From the NCBI GenBank assembly GCA_024698805.1, contig JAILQT010000097.1, forward strand, positions 1-40,181: a DNA stretch of 40,181 bases. Reading direction: 5' to 3'. The stretch comes from Solobacterium sp. (GTDB lineage Bacteria; Bacillota_I; Bacilli_A; Erysipelotrichales; Erysipelotrichaceae). The notes below the pieces were generated by a model. The model was not told where the DNA came from and ran no database searches. It was given only the letters and a program-made list of their open reading frames with translations. The position numbers and the translations under genes were made by a program. The stretch's first letter is position 1, and each line of letters begins with the position of its first letter. Shown piece after piece: positions 7,975 through 21,257 of this stretch.

Positions 7975-9374
7975 CAACTCAGTGTCGTCCCGGTCGCAAA
8001 GCTCATGATCAGGATGATCAGGATGGCGACAGGAGCGATGTACCGGATCAGCATACTGTAGGTCTTTTCCAGTCTGAACGGTGTATTGTCCGCTTCGATC
8101 TCGGCGATCACATTCTCAGGCTTCCACACCCAGCCGGCAAAGATGCAGCTGCCGAGCGCACAGACGGGGATCATGATCCTGTCCGTCAGGTATTCCATGA
8201 AATCACAGAACGGCGGAAAGGTCAGCCCGTTGGCCATGTCAAACCAGATACCCTTTATCGGGTACGCAGCCTGCGTCGCCGTATACAGGCATCCGATCAG
8301 GAACATAAAGACGCAGACGCCGATCGTTGCCCGTTTCCTGTCCCAGGGGAAGAACTCTGTCAGGAAAGCGACGATGCTTTCGATCAGGGAGATGCAGGAA
8401 GTCAGGGCTGCGAAGAGAAGCAGCAGGTAGAAGATAACGCCGAACAGCTGTCCTCCCGGCATCTGTTCGAATACGCCCGCAAGCGATACGAATGCGAATC
8501 CGCCGCCCTTGCCGATATGCCCGCTTCCAAGGGTTGCGAAGACCGAGGAGATGATGATGAATCCGGCCAGCATCGCTACCAGCGTATCCATCGTGCAGAT
8601 CAGCACGGTATTTTTATGGATGCTCTCTTCTCTGGACAGGTAAGAGCCGTATGTGATCATGATCGCCATACCGATGGACAGCGAATAGAATGCCTGCCCC
8701 AGCGCAGCGATGACTGTATCGAATGTCAGTCTGGAAAGATCAAAGGAAAGCAGATACCGTACGCCTTCCTGGGCGCCGGGCAGTGTGACTGCCCTGACCA
8801 GCAGGACGATCAGCAGCAGGAACAGTGCCGGCATGCCGATCTTGTTGAATTTTTCAATACCGCTTTCCACGCCTCGGATAATGACGACAGCGTTCAGTGC
8901 AATGAACAGCGCCGCGAACAGGACAGCCGTTAACGGGAAGAAGGTCATGCCCTCTGCCTTGTATCCGAGCATATTGTAGAAATAACCAAGGGGATCACTG
9001 TATACTGCCGCAGGTTCCGTAAGGTAACTGAACACATAGCGCAGCACCCATCCGCCGACATGGGCATAATAGCAGGTGATGATGAACGCACCGATCACAC
9101 CGACCCAGCCGATCCAGGAATACTCTTTGTGTTTCAGATTCTTAAATGCATCGACGACATTCGACTGGCTTGCCCTGCCGATCGCCAGTTCTGTCAGCAT
9201 CAATGGGATCCCCAGGAATATGACGATGAGCAGATAGACAAGCAGGAATCCGCCGCCTCCGCCTTCAAATGCTTTCCCGGGAAATTTCCAGATGTTACCC
9301 AGACCTACTGCCGATCCGGCCGCCGCAAGGATAAAGCCGACTTTGCCGGTCCACTGTGCACGCTGCTTCTCCAT
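7974..9374 (-). CDS. Neurotransmitter:sodium symporter (SNF) family transporter
   Basis: A 466-residue polytopic membrane protein with about eleven to twelve hydrophobic helices. The first helix holds GFILAAAGSAVGLGNIWKFP, the signature of the NSS/LeuT family in which the unwound part of helix 1 binds Na+ and substrate. Bacterial relatives (LeuT, MhsT, TnaT) import amino acids with sodium. The exact amino acid cannot be read from sequence. It is a single gene on the minus strand. A Noc-like palindrome lies within codons for FPGK near its 5' end (9272-9285). Confidence 0.88.
   Translation of the reverse strand: MEKQRAQWTGKVGFILAAAGSAVGLGNIWKFPGKAFEGGGGGFLLVYLLIVIFLGIPLMLTELAIGRASQSNVVDAFKNLKHKEYSWIGWVGVIGAFIITCYYAHVGGWVLRYVFSYLTEPAAVYSDPLGYFYNMLGYKAEGMTFFPLTAVLFAALFIALNAVVIIRGVESGIEKFNKIGMPALFLLLIVLLVRAVTLPGAQEGVRYLLSFDLSRLTFDTVIAALGQAFYSLSIGMAIMITYGSYLSREESIHKNTVLICTMDTLVAMLAGFIIISSVFATLGSGHIGKGGGFAFVSLAGVFEQMPGGQLFGVIFYLLLLFAALTSCISLIESIVAFLTEFFPWDRKRATIGVCVFMFLIGCLYTATQAAYPIKGIWFDMANGLTFPPFCDFMEYLTDRIMIPVCALGSCIFAGWVWKPENVIAEIEADNTPFRLEKTYSMLIRYIAPVAILIILIMSFATGTTLS
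9272..9285. promoter_or_regulatory. Possible Noc-binding site inside the transporter gene
   Basis: CTTTCCCGGGAAAT matches the published Noc-binding consensus ATTTCCCGGGAAAT at 13 of 14 bases and includes a 12-bp perfect palindrome. It falls in coding sequence, so part of the match could be dictated by codons. Confidence 0.45.
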
Positions 9375-9486
9375 AAAGACACTCCGTTCTATATATGTTT
9401 ACAAATTGAAATTGTATATGATATGACAGCGGAATGTCAAAACCTCATCTCCGTTATGCAGTACGCATTTTTTATCATGCATGTTT

Positions 9487-12400
9487 TCATTCGGGCTGAA
9501 GCTCTTTCAGTTCCATATCATAGTCATACTTTATATTGAAAAGCTTTGCGTATTCTTCCGCTGCACTGCCCGGATTGCAGTGGATGATACAGTCATAGAC
9601 CGGTTTATCATCAGCCAGGTCTGCATAGCTGAATACATAAACAGGGAATCTGTAAAGGGAATCCGGCAGATAATATTCCGTGTCTGAATACATTGCACCG
9701 AAATAATCTTCCTTTAATGATTTCACCCCGTCCGGCACAACTATTGTACTTCCTTCATAGTGCGGCATCTGCAGGATCGTTTCGCCGCTCTTATTCAGAA
9801 TGAACATTCCGGATGCGGCAAAATACGGATTTTCAGGATCTGCGGTGAATTCCCTGACGGACTGTCCGCTGAATGCCCCGTCACCGATATGTTTGACATT
9901 TTTTCCGATATTTACCGTATCTATGAATATTTCTTCATAATTGAAGTAATACAGATCTCCGAACGCATAGCCGCCGATGTATTCCAGACTCTCCGGCAGA
10001 TCCAGTTCCGTTAACTGTTCGCACCCGTAAAATGCGCAGTTATCGATCTTTTTCAGTGTTTCCGGGAACCCGGCAGTTTGCAGCTGAGCTGTGTAAAAGG
10101 CATAAAAGCCGATCTCTTCTGTTCCTTCGGGGATCTGATACTGCGTGCCCTTTTCCTGCGGATATTCAACCAGTATTTTCTTATCTTTGGTAAACAATAC
10201 GCCGTCGACTGAAGTATATGCAGGATTGTTTTCGGAAACGGTGATCTCCTCAAGTTCATTCCCTCTGAAAGGTGCACCCTGGATGAGCCCGACACTTTCC
10301 GGAATATAAACAGATCTCAGTCCGCAATAGCCGAAAGCACTGTCACCCAGTGTCTTCAGTGTATCCGGAATCCGGATGTCCGTCAGACCGAAACAACATG
10401 ATACCCCGTTCTGCTGTACTGTCTCTACACCCTTCATCTCAATCTCTTCCAGCATTTCCATGTCGTAAAAAGCGGAATTGCAGATGACCTTTACGCTTTC
10501 AGGGAGGGTCACCTTTGTGACTGCGTCATTATTATAGAAACTGTATGCACCGGCTGCGCAGACCGGCTTCCCGTCGATCTGATCCGGGATCACGACTTCC
10601 CCCTCTGCTGCAGAAGCGTCGGATATGACCCACCCATGCTCATCCAGTGTATACAGAATACCGCCTGTTTCCGTTTCTGTACGGGCGGTTCTTTCCAGAT
10701 CAAATACCCGGCTGCCGTGATATCCGCCGTATATATCCTTTACAACGACCTGGAAACTGAACTGGTACGTAAAGCTGGAGACCGGTTCATATTGAAAGGA
10801 AATATTGTTGCCAAGGAATACTTTGGTCGTCAGGACCGATCCCGTGTATTCCCACTGTTCGTGCGGCAGGATCCGGCCGCTGTCATCCGTTCTGACCTCC
10901 ATGCAGGTAGTTACCTGTTCAAGGAATTTATAATCATCGATATTGATATTGTTTTTACCGCTGAGACCGGCGCTGCCGTCATTCATGTAAATCTTCTCGA
11001 TCTGCAGTTCATCGGATTTGCTGTCCTTTTTTACCAGCAGATTAAACACATGGTCGATCTGTACACGATCCCTTTCATATAAATATGAATTATAACTTCT
11101 GTATTCCGTATTCTTTTTGTTTACTTCGATCTGCCGGAACTGCCACGGTGCGGATCCTTCCCCGTCATCGATCGTGATGATCCCGGGCACAGCCGGTATT
11201 TCCAGACTGCTTCCGTTTCCCAGATCGATCTTATTGTGGGTCGAAGCTGGAATGATATACCCCATCTGCTCTTCTGAGCTGAAAAAGCTCTCATCTGTAT
11301 AGAATATGGAGTAATACGCTTCTGCCGCATTTTCATACTGTTCATCCGTCAGCTGCAGCGTATAATGGTCGCCGTCTTTCTGTACGGTATCCATCGTCCA
11401 GTCGATATCACTGGTGCCGGAGCCCTGTTCCGTATAATTATCCATAAAACGGGTATACTCTTCCGTAAACAGGTCTTTCCGCAGATCCTTTGAACCGGCG
11501 AGCAGTTCCTGATTGAAAGACGGGTAATACATGGATAACCCGGATGCCCCGGTCACGTTCGTACCCAGGTCGACGACTGCTTCATCCAGGGCATTTTTAA
11601 GGGATCGTGCCTCATTTGCGAACATCCCGGCATATCTGTCAGCCATGTCCCCGATATCCACAAGGTCATAACCGTCTTCCTTACGGTCGGTGCTTATAAT
11701 GCCGTACATCTTGATGTCATTCCTGATCCTGCAGATATCCGCATAGCCGCCGTTATCGATATGTTCCAGCATTGCGGCTGCGAAATGATCTGCTTCATCC
11801 GAAAGTGCAGGGATCTTTGAAAGATCGATGAGGGAAAGCGTTACATCCGGATCGGAGAATTCCGACTTTTTCTCTTCATAATACTGTGTAAATGCAAAGA
11901 CGATCCCTTTGCCGATCTCAGCAGGATCCTCCGTTTCATTCAGTATGCGCAGGAACGAATAATCCCAGCCGTCGCCGGCTTCAAGTTCCTGGGAAGCGAT
12001 CATATAATCCGCATAATCTTTTAATACATTGGCGACTTCCAGAGATCCCATCAGGCAGGCATCAAATCCGATAAAGTCAAGTTTCCTGACATTGAAGGCG
12101 GTGCTGTCCAGCGCCTTCTTCATCTCCTCCATCAGCATCGTGTCATTCCTATACAGTTCATCCGCCCCGTAGCCATACAGCGGACCGCCGCCATGATCCC
12201 AGCAGATCAGGCCGTAGTGCTCCGCAGGATAGAGATCTGTACAGAAATTGACAAATGCGGACAGTGTTTCCGCGGCACCCATGTCTGCACTGACTGCTGT
12301 TTCGGCAATAACCGGATCCCCGCCTGCGGACAGATCCAGCACACAGTTCCTGTCACTCGGCAGATCGATATTCCATCTTCTGGACCCTCCGGTATACAGC

Positions 12401-12828
12401 AGGACATTTACATCGGAATAATCGATGCCTGCAGAGAACATCTCCTCAATATCCTTTGTGGCAGCGCCAAACCTGCTTTCCAGGTTGGAACCGACCATAT
12501 AGATCATGACCGTATATTTCTTCTTATCCCCTGCCTGCATTTCCGTAAGCGGACGGATCTGCACTTCAGCCGTATTTACCATCTGCTGGCTGGTCTCAAG
12601 GAAGCTGCGGACATCTGTTTCGGTATCTTCCATAAGTTCAAGTTTGGGAACGGACGCTGTCTCCTGTTCTTCCCCAGGGGTGCTTTCTTCCGCGGGTGCA
12701 TCCTCTTCAGAGACCGGGGGCCCTCCGGAAGTACCCGATGCGGAGGACTGTCCGGCTGTGCAGCCGAAAAGGGATAGTAAAGCAGATAAAAAAATGATCC
12801 TGAATTTTGTATTTACAGTCTTTGACAT
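9487..12828 (-). CDS. Clostripain-family (C11) protease lipoprotein with BspA-type leucine-rich repeats
   Basis: A 1113-residue surface lipoprotein. The start at 12828 (MSKTVNTKFRIIFLS) follows AGGGGG; a longer frame upstream lacks a signal. The signal peptide ends LSLFGC (Cys23), then an acidic Pro/Glu linker. Residues about 103-480 form a C11 cysteine protease domain: YTVMIYMVGSNLES, catalytic His212 in ICWDHGGG and Cys258 in IGFDACLMGS. A beta-rich middle follows. Residues about 740-1010 carry LRR_5/BspA repeats such as VTLPESVKVICNSAFYDM and LDLPESLEYIGGYAF, used for adhesion in gut and oral bacteria. The likely role is a cell-anchored protease-adhesin. C11 enzymes usually cut after Arg or Lys; specificity here is unknown. 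Confidence 0.88.
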   Translation of the reverse strand: MSKTVNTKFRIIFLSALLSLFGCTAGQSSASGTSGGPPVSEEDAPAEESTPGEEQETASVPKLELMEDTETDVRSFLETSQQMVNTAEVQIRPLTEMQAGDKKKYTVMIYMVGSNLESRFGAATKDIEEMFSAGIDYSDVNVLLYTGGSRRWNIDLPSDRNCVLDLSAGGDPVIAETAVSADMGAAETLSAFVNFCTDLYPAEHYGLICWDHGGGPLYGYGADELYRNDTMLMEEMKKALDSTAFNVRKLDFIGFDACLMGSLEVANVLKDYADYMIASQELEAGDGWDYSFLRILNETEDPAEIGKGIVFAFTQYYEEKKSEFSDPDVTLSLIDLSKIPALSDEADHFAAAMLEHIDNGGYADICRIRNDIKMYGIISTDRKEDGYDLVDIGDMADRYAGMFANEARSLKNALDEAVVDLGTNVTGASGLSMYYPSFNQELLAGSKDLRKDLFTEEYTRFMDNYTEQGSGTSDIDWTMDTVQKDGDHYTLQLTDEQYENAAEAYYSIFYTDESFFSSEEQMGYIIPASTHNKIDLGNGSSLEIPAVPGIITIDDGEGSAPWQFRQIEVNKKNTEYRSYNSYLYERDRVQIDHVFNLLVKKDSKSDELQIEKIYMNDGSAGLSGKNNINIDDYKFLEQVTTCMEVRTDDSGRILPHEQWEYTGSVLTTKVFLGNNISFQYEPVSSFTYQFSFQVVVKDIYGGYHGSRVFDLERTARTETETGGILYTLDEHGWVISDASAAEGEVVIPDQIDGKPVCAAGAYSFYNNDAVTKVTLPESVKVICNSAFYDMEMLEEIEMKGVETVQQNGVSCCFGLTDIRIPDTLKTLGDSAFGYCGLRSVYIPESVGLIQGAPFRGNELEEITVSENNPAYTSVDGVLFTKDKKILVEYPQEKGTQYQIPEGTEEIGFYAFYTAQLQTAGFPETLKKIDNCAFYGCEQLTELDLPESLEYIGGYAFGDLYYFNYEEIFIDTVNIGKNVKHIGDGAFSGQSVREFTADPENPYFAASGMFILNKSGETILQMPHYEGSTIVVPDGVKSLKEDYFGAMYSDTEYYLPDSLYRFPVYVFSYADLADDKPVYDCIIHCNPGSAAEEYAKLFNIKYDYDMELKELQPE

Positions 12829-12872
12829 GATGATTCCCCCTGTATTCTGCGATGCATGCAGGTCATATCTCA

Positions 12873-12901
12873 ATTATATAAGAATGAAAGCGATATGTGC
12901 G
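12873..12901 (-). promoter_or_regulatory. Probable promoter of the C11 protease gene
   Basis: A perfect TATAAT (12878-12873 on the minus strand) lies 45 bases before the start codon. The sequence 17 bases upstream (CGCACA) is a poor -35, so the assignment rests on the -10 box. Confidence 0.45.
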
Positions 12902-12962
12902 TAATGAATGGGATATTGTATGCTGTATGCCCTATATGTGAATTATTATGAAAATTTCACAT

Positions 12963-12998
12963 AAAAACAGGACCTGCACTGTTTATGCATGATCCTGT
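12963..12998 (-). terminator. Terminator of the small membrane protein gene
   Basis: ACAGGA pairs with TCCTGT around an inner imperfect TGCA-type stem and is followed on the minus strand by TTTTTAT, 10 bases past the stop codon at 13008. Confidence 0.75.
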
Positions 12999-13007
12999 CG
13001 GTTCAGA

Positions 13008-13547
13008 TCAATAATCCGGTGCACCGAGCTCTTTCAGCGTCCCTGCACCCTTCGGCGTGATATTCACGAATTCCATTTCCGGATTCCTTCTTTTCAGGAA
13101 TGCGGCGAACCGTTCCGCTTCGGGTCTGCCGAATGAACCCATCTCATAGGTCATTTCCTGATCCGTGATCCGCAGCAGCAGTCTGCCGCGCGGCGCATTA
13201 ATGACTTCCATTTTCGTGATGCCCTTCACCGGCCTTTCCATGATCTTCCGGTTCCTGTAAACTAGCATCCTGTCTTCCAGGATATAGGATTCATCGACCA
13301 TGCCGCCCTTTTCAAACGCTTTGAGATCGCTGATCTGCTTCAGCTGGGAGCGGATATTCCATTTTGCCTTATAGTAGAAGAACATCAGTATCGCCAGTGC
13401 GGCTGCTGTTATATACAGCAGATAATCCACAACAGGTGCGGACTTCCTTGTCTTGATGAAAGCGATCACCATAATGATCAGTGACAGGCCTGTCAATCCA
13501 TAGCTGTACCGGAGTCCTAATAATCCGTAATAAAATCTCTTAATCAT
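13008..13547 (-). CDS. Membrane protein with a cytoplasmic PH-like domain, function unknown
   Basis: A 179-residue protein with two hydrophobic helices near residues 18-32 and 41-60, followed by a soluble domain of about 110 residues. The pattern of beta strands (SYILEDRMLVYRNRK, RLLLRITDQEMTYEMG) and a last amphipathic helix (EAERFAAFLKR) resemble bacterial PH-like domains of the DUF304/YcxB kind. I cannot name a family with certainty. GAGG precedes the ATG, and a Noc-like palindrome sits directly upstream of that ribosome-binding site. It has its own terminator and stands alone downstream of the ATP synthase operon. Confidence 0.7.
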   Translation of the reverse strand: MIKRFYYGLLGLRYSYGLTGLSLIIMVIAFIKTRKSAPVVDYLLYITAAALAILMFFYYKAKWNIRSQLKQISDLKAFEKGGMVDESYILEDRMLVYRNRKIMERPVKGITKMEVINAPRGRLLLRITDQEMTYEMGSFGRPEAERFAAFLKRRNPEMEFVNITPKGAGTLKELGAPDY

Positions 13548-13555
13548 ACTGCCTC

Positions 13556-13569
13556 ATTTCCCGGGAAAC
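13556..13569. promoter_or_regulatory. Probable Noc-binding site
   Basis: ATTTCCCGGGAAAC differs from the known Noc consensus ATTTCCCGGGAAAT only at the last base. It is intergenic, just upstream of the ribosome-binding site of the membrane protein gene and about 9 kb from noc. Noc occupies such sites to hold DNA at the membrane and exclude division over the nucleoid. Confidence 0.6.
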
Positions 13570-13662
13570 ATAATCATTTAACAACAGAATCCGCTGTATG
13601 TCCAGCAGCGGAAAGTACGCCTTGACGGCTGTATTCCCGTTTATGATCCATTATGCACCATA

Positions 13663-13693
13663 GTAAAGAAGCACCGGGTCCTGCCGGTGCTTC
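13663..13693 (-). terminator. Terminator of the ATP synthase operon
   Basis: A 10-bp perfect stem GAAGCACCGG/CCGGTGCTTC with a 6-base loop lies 33 bases after atpC, followed on the minus strand by the short T-rich TTTACTA. A second weaker hairpin (CCGCTG/CAGCGG) lies at 13591-13611. Confidence 0.7.
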
Positions 13694-13726
13694 TGCAATA
13701 ACTTCTGCTGATACGGAATCCGACCG

Positions 13727-15531
<1,805 letters not shown>

Positions 15532-15544
15532 TTACCTTCTTTCT

Positions 15545-16396
15545 TTATACAGCTGCAGAACCGCCGACGATCTCGGTGATCTCCTGTGTGATCGCTGCCT
15601 GTCTCGCCTTGTTATATTCAAGCTTGAGATTCGTGCTGAGTTCTTCCGCGTTGTCTGTCGCTGTCTTCATCGCCATACGTCTGCTTCCCTGTTCCGAAGT
15701 CGTAGACTCCATCCAGTCTGCATAGGCAACGTTCGTTATCATCATCGGAATCAATTCGTTCAGAATCGTTTCCGCATTCGGTTCAAACATGGTCTCCGCC
15801 CTCTGACCGTCATCATCTTCCTTCGGATCGGAAGGTATGCTCGGCAGGAGGATATCTGTTTCCGGACGGAATACCATCGTATTGATAAATCTTGTGTACA
15901 GGATCTGTACGACATCGGTTTCGCCTGTTTCGAACAGACTTGTCAGATACATGATCGGATTCTTCAGATCGTTGAATGTCATCTTATCTGACGAGATCGG
16001 TTCCTGATTGACCAGATTGAAGCCTGCTTCCCTGATCTGTCTGTATAAGGATGTACCGACCAGAATGACGGGGTCTTTCGGATCAAGGTGCTCAACTGCG
16101 TATTTCATCATGTTGGCATTATAGGATCCGCACAGACCCAGATCGGAACAGAACATCAGTGTAGCTTTTCTGTTTCCTTCTGTCTTCTTGAGGAATTTGC
16201 TTACCGCGAAGGGATTCTCATAAACGATCTCATTCACAGTGTCCTGCAGGATCTGGGCATACTCACGGTTCGCCTCCATCCTGTTCCTCTGTTTGACGAG
16301 CTTCGCGTTGGCGATCATCTCCATCGCGCCGGTGATCTTCTTCGTAGAATTGACAGACTTGATTCTGGTCCTTAAAGCCTGCTTCGACTGCGCCAT
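15545..16396 (-). CDS. atpG: ATP synthase F1 subunit gamma
   Basis: A 283-residue central-stalk subunit. The N-terminal coiled-coil helix (LRTRIKSVNSTKKITGAMEM) and the C-terminal helix (SRRMAMKTATDNAEELSTNL) are strongly conserved; SDLGLCGSYN lies in the middle globular part. Gamma rotates within the alpha/beta hexamer. It starts one base after the stop of atpA. Confidence 0.97.
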   Translation of the reverse strand: MAQSKQALRTRIKSVNSTKKITGAMEMIANAKLVKQRNRMEANREYAQILQDTVNEIVYENPFAVSKFLKKTEGNRKATLMFCSDLGLCGSYNANMMKYAVEHLDPKDPVILVGTSLYRQIREAGFNLVNQEPISSDKMTFNDLKNPIMYLTSLFETGETDVVQILYTRFINTMVFRPETDILLPSIPSDPKEDDDGQRAETMFEPNAETILNELIPMMITNVAYADWMESTTSEQGSRRMAMKTATDNAEELSTNLKLEYNKARQAAITQEITEIVGGSAAV

Positions 16397-16397
16397 A

Positions 16398-18452
<2,055 letters not shown>

Positions 18453-18460
<8 letters not shown>

Positions 18461-18962
18461 GTGCAGCGTCCTTTATAAATGCATCGATAGCTTCACGGTC
18501 AAGCTCTTCCGCATCTTTTGAACCTATCAGTTTGCCTGCAGCAGCCATGGCGATCTCCACCATCTCTTTCTGCATGGCACGATACATATCCTGACGCTCT
18601 GCTTCGATCTGCTCATGCGCCTTCTTTTTCTCGGCTTCAGCTTCCCTGGAAGCCCTGGCGAGGATCGCAGCTTTTTCATCCTTTGCCTGCTTCACAGCCG
18701 CATTAACGATATCGGTCGCTTTGCCGGACGCTTCCGCAAGCTGGTCATGAGCTTTCTGTCTGTCTGCGATCGCAGCCTGTTTCGCCGCTTCGCTCTGATC
18801 CAGATCTTCCTGCATCTTGTCTGCACGGGCAGCAAGGTATCTCTTGCATGCAGGCCACAGCAGTTTGTATGCGATAAAGAACAGTATAAAAGTACTGAGC
18901 AGCTGCACAGCCATAGTCAACGGGTTCGGCACTAATTGATTGTATACATCCACATCAATCAT
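18453..18962 (-). CDS. atpF: ATP synthase Fo subunit b
   Basis: A 169-residue protein with one N-terminal membrane helix (residues about 15-35, TMAVQLLSTFILFFIAYKLL) followed by a long charged alpha-helical coiled coil rich in Ala, Glu, Lys and Gln. Two copies form the peripheral stalk. It starts 12 bases after atpE, with AAGGTG upstream. Confidence 0.95.
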
Positions 18963-18974
18963 GTCGGCACCTTA

Positions 18975-19916
<942 letters not shown>

Positions 19917-19939
<23 letters not shown>

Positions 19940-20288
19940 GTGCTGCCTCCTTTTCCCTAAATAATATGGATTCCAGTATGACCGACAGTTTGATGGCCAT
20001 CAATCCCAGCGCAGCTGCGAAAATGTTGAATACATTCCGGAATACAGCTGCGGCAGTCAGTACAGCAGCCATGATCATATAATTGACCATAAAGCCGCCG
20101 AATGCCCTGACGTTCGATGAGTATCTTGCCTGGATCGCCGCATCGCAGAATCTTTCGATCCGCTTCAGCGTGACCAGAGACGCGCAGGCTCCGAATATAT
20201 AACCCAGCGTGATACGGTAATCAATGACCGCGAACAATACACTGACAGCCATCAGTATCCGGAAGACTTTCCATGTTTTATCTGTCAT
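19917..20288 (-). CDS. atpI: ATP synthase protein I (AtpI-like)
   Basis: A 123-residue protein with four hydrophobic segments and a charged loop (KRIERFCDAAIQARYSS). Position at the head of the atp operon, size and topology fit AtpI, which helps c-ring assembly or ion supply in other bacteria. Sequence conservation in this family is low, so the call rests mainly on context. CGGAGGAAT precedes the ATG. Confidence 0.75.
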
Positions 20289-20324
20289 GATTCCTCCGAT
20301 CGGATCCGCTTAGTATCTTTTTTC

Positions 20325-20346
20325 ATTATACATGATAATCATGTAT
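20325..20346 (-). promoter_or_regulatory. Probable atp operon promoter with overlapping palindrome
   Basis: Between parB and atpI, a perfect TATAAT (20330-20325 on the minus strand) sits 36 bases before the atpI start codon. It is overlapped by an 8-3-8 perfect inverted repeat, ATACATGA-n3-TCATGTAT (20328-20346). No good -35 is found. On the plus strand the repeat is followed by T residues, but no plus-strand gene would use it as a terminator. It may be an operator. Confidence 0.45.
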
Positions 20347-20357
20347 TTTTTCATCAA

Positions 20358-21257
20358 TCACTCTGTAACGGACCTGTCAAGACAGTCCAGGATCTCCAGG
20401 ATCCTGTTAAGGTCATCCGTATCTGTAAATGCGATTGTCATGCTCCTACGGCCGATGCTGACCTTGGTGCCCAGCCTGTCCTGCATGCGGAGCTCCAGAT
20501 CCCTGACCAGCGGGTCCTTGTTCTTCTCTTTCCTGCCGGGCCTGTTCTGGTTTCCGATCAGGTCGCGGACATAATTCTCCGTATCCCTGACGGACAGTTT
20601 CTGCTTCAGTACGAACAGTGCCGCATCATAGATCTTATCTTCCTCTTTCAGGGAAAGAAGCGGCCGGACATGGCCTGTCGTGAGCTTTTTATCGACCAGC
20701 ATCTGCTGCACTTCGGAAGGCAGACGGAGAAGACGCATGATATTCGCGCAGTATTCCCTGGATTTTCCGACTCTTTCCGCCAGTTTTTCCTGTGTATAGC
20801 CGAGATTGCGGACAAGGGATTCATAAGCTGTCGCTTCTTCGATGGGGTTCAGATCCTCTCTCTGTACGTTCTCGAGGATGGAGATCTCCATCATCTCCTC
20901 ATCCGTAAAGTCAACGGATATCGCGGGAACTTTCGTCAGACCGGCGATCTTTGCGGCGCGCAGTCTTCTTTCACCTGTGATCAGGTCATATCCGCTGATG
21001 CCCTTGCGGACAAGGAGCGGAGTAAATATACCGTGGACACGGATCGAATCCGCCAGTTCATTCAGTGCTTTTTCATCGAACTCCTTACGCGGCTGGTAGG
21101 GATTCGGCCGGATCTCGCTGATATTGATCTCAAGTTCTCTCCTGCCCGGCACATCCAGTGAACTGTTCTGGATATCGTCCAGGACTTTTTCCACGTCAGG
21201 GCCGAAGATCGCATCAAGTCCTCTTCCGCCGAGACCGGATCTTTTTCTTTCTGCCAT
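20358..21257 (-). CDS. parB: Chromosome partitioning protein ParB (Spo0J)
   Basis: A 299-residue protein. The CTP-binding motif GERRLRAAK lies near residue 96, followed by ENVQREDLNPIEEA and a helix-turn-helix (GYTQEKLAERVGKSREYCANIMRLLRLP), then TTGHVRPLL. The Arg in KSR and the Gly in TGH are those associated with parS recognition, in contrast to the paralogue Noc here. The C-terminal dimerisation domain is present. ParB loads onto parS as a CTP-dependent sliding clamp. Its ATG shares one base with the parA stop (TAATG). Two perfect parS sites lie near serS. Confidence 0.96.
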   Translation of the reverse strand: MAERKRSGLGGRGLDAIFGPDVEKVLDDIQNSSLDVPGRRELEINISEIRPNPYQPRKEFDEKALNELADSIRVHGIFTPLLVRKGISGYDLITGERRLRAAKIAGLTKVPAISVDFTDEEMMEISILENVQREDLNPIEEATAYESLVRNLGYTQEKLAERVGKSREYCANIMRLLRLPSEVQQMLVDKKLTTGHVRPLLSLKEEDKIYDAALFVLKQKLSVRDTENYVRDLIGNQNRPGRKEKNKDPLVRDLELRMQDRLGTKVSIGRRSMTIAFTDTDDLNRILEILDCLDRSVTE

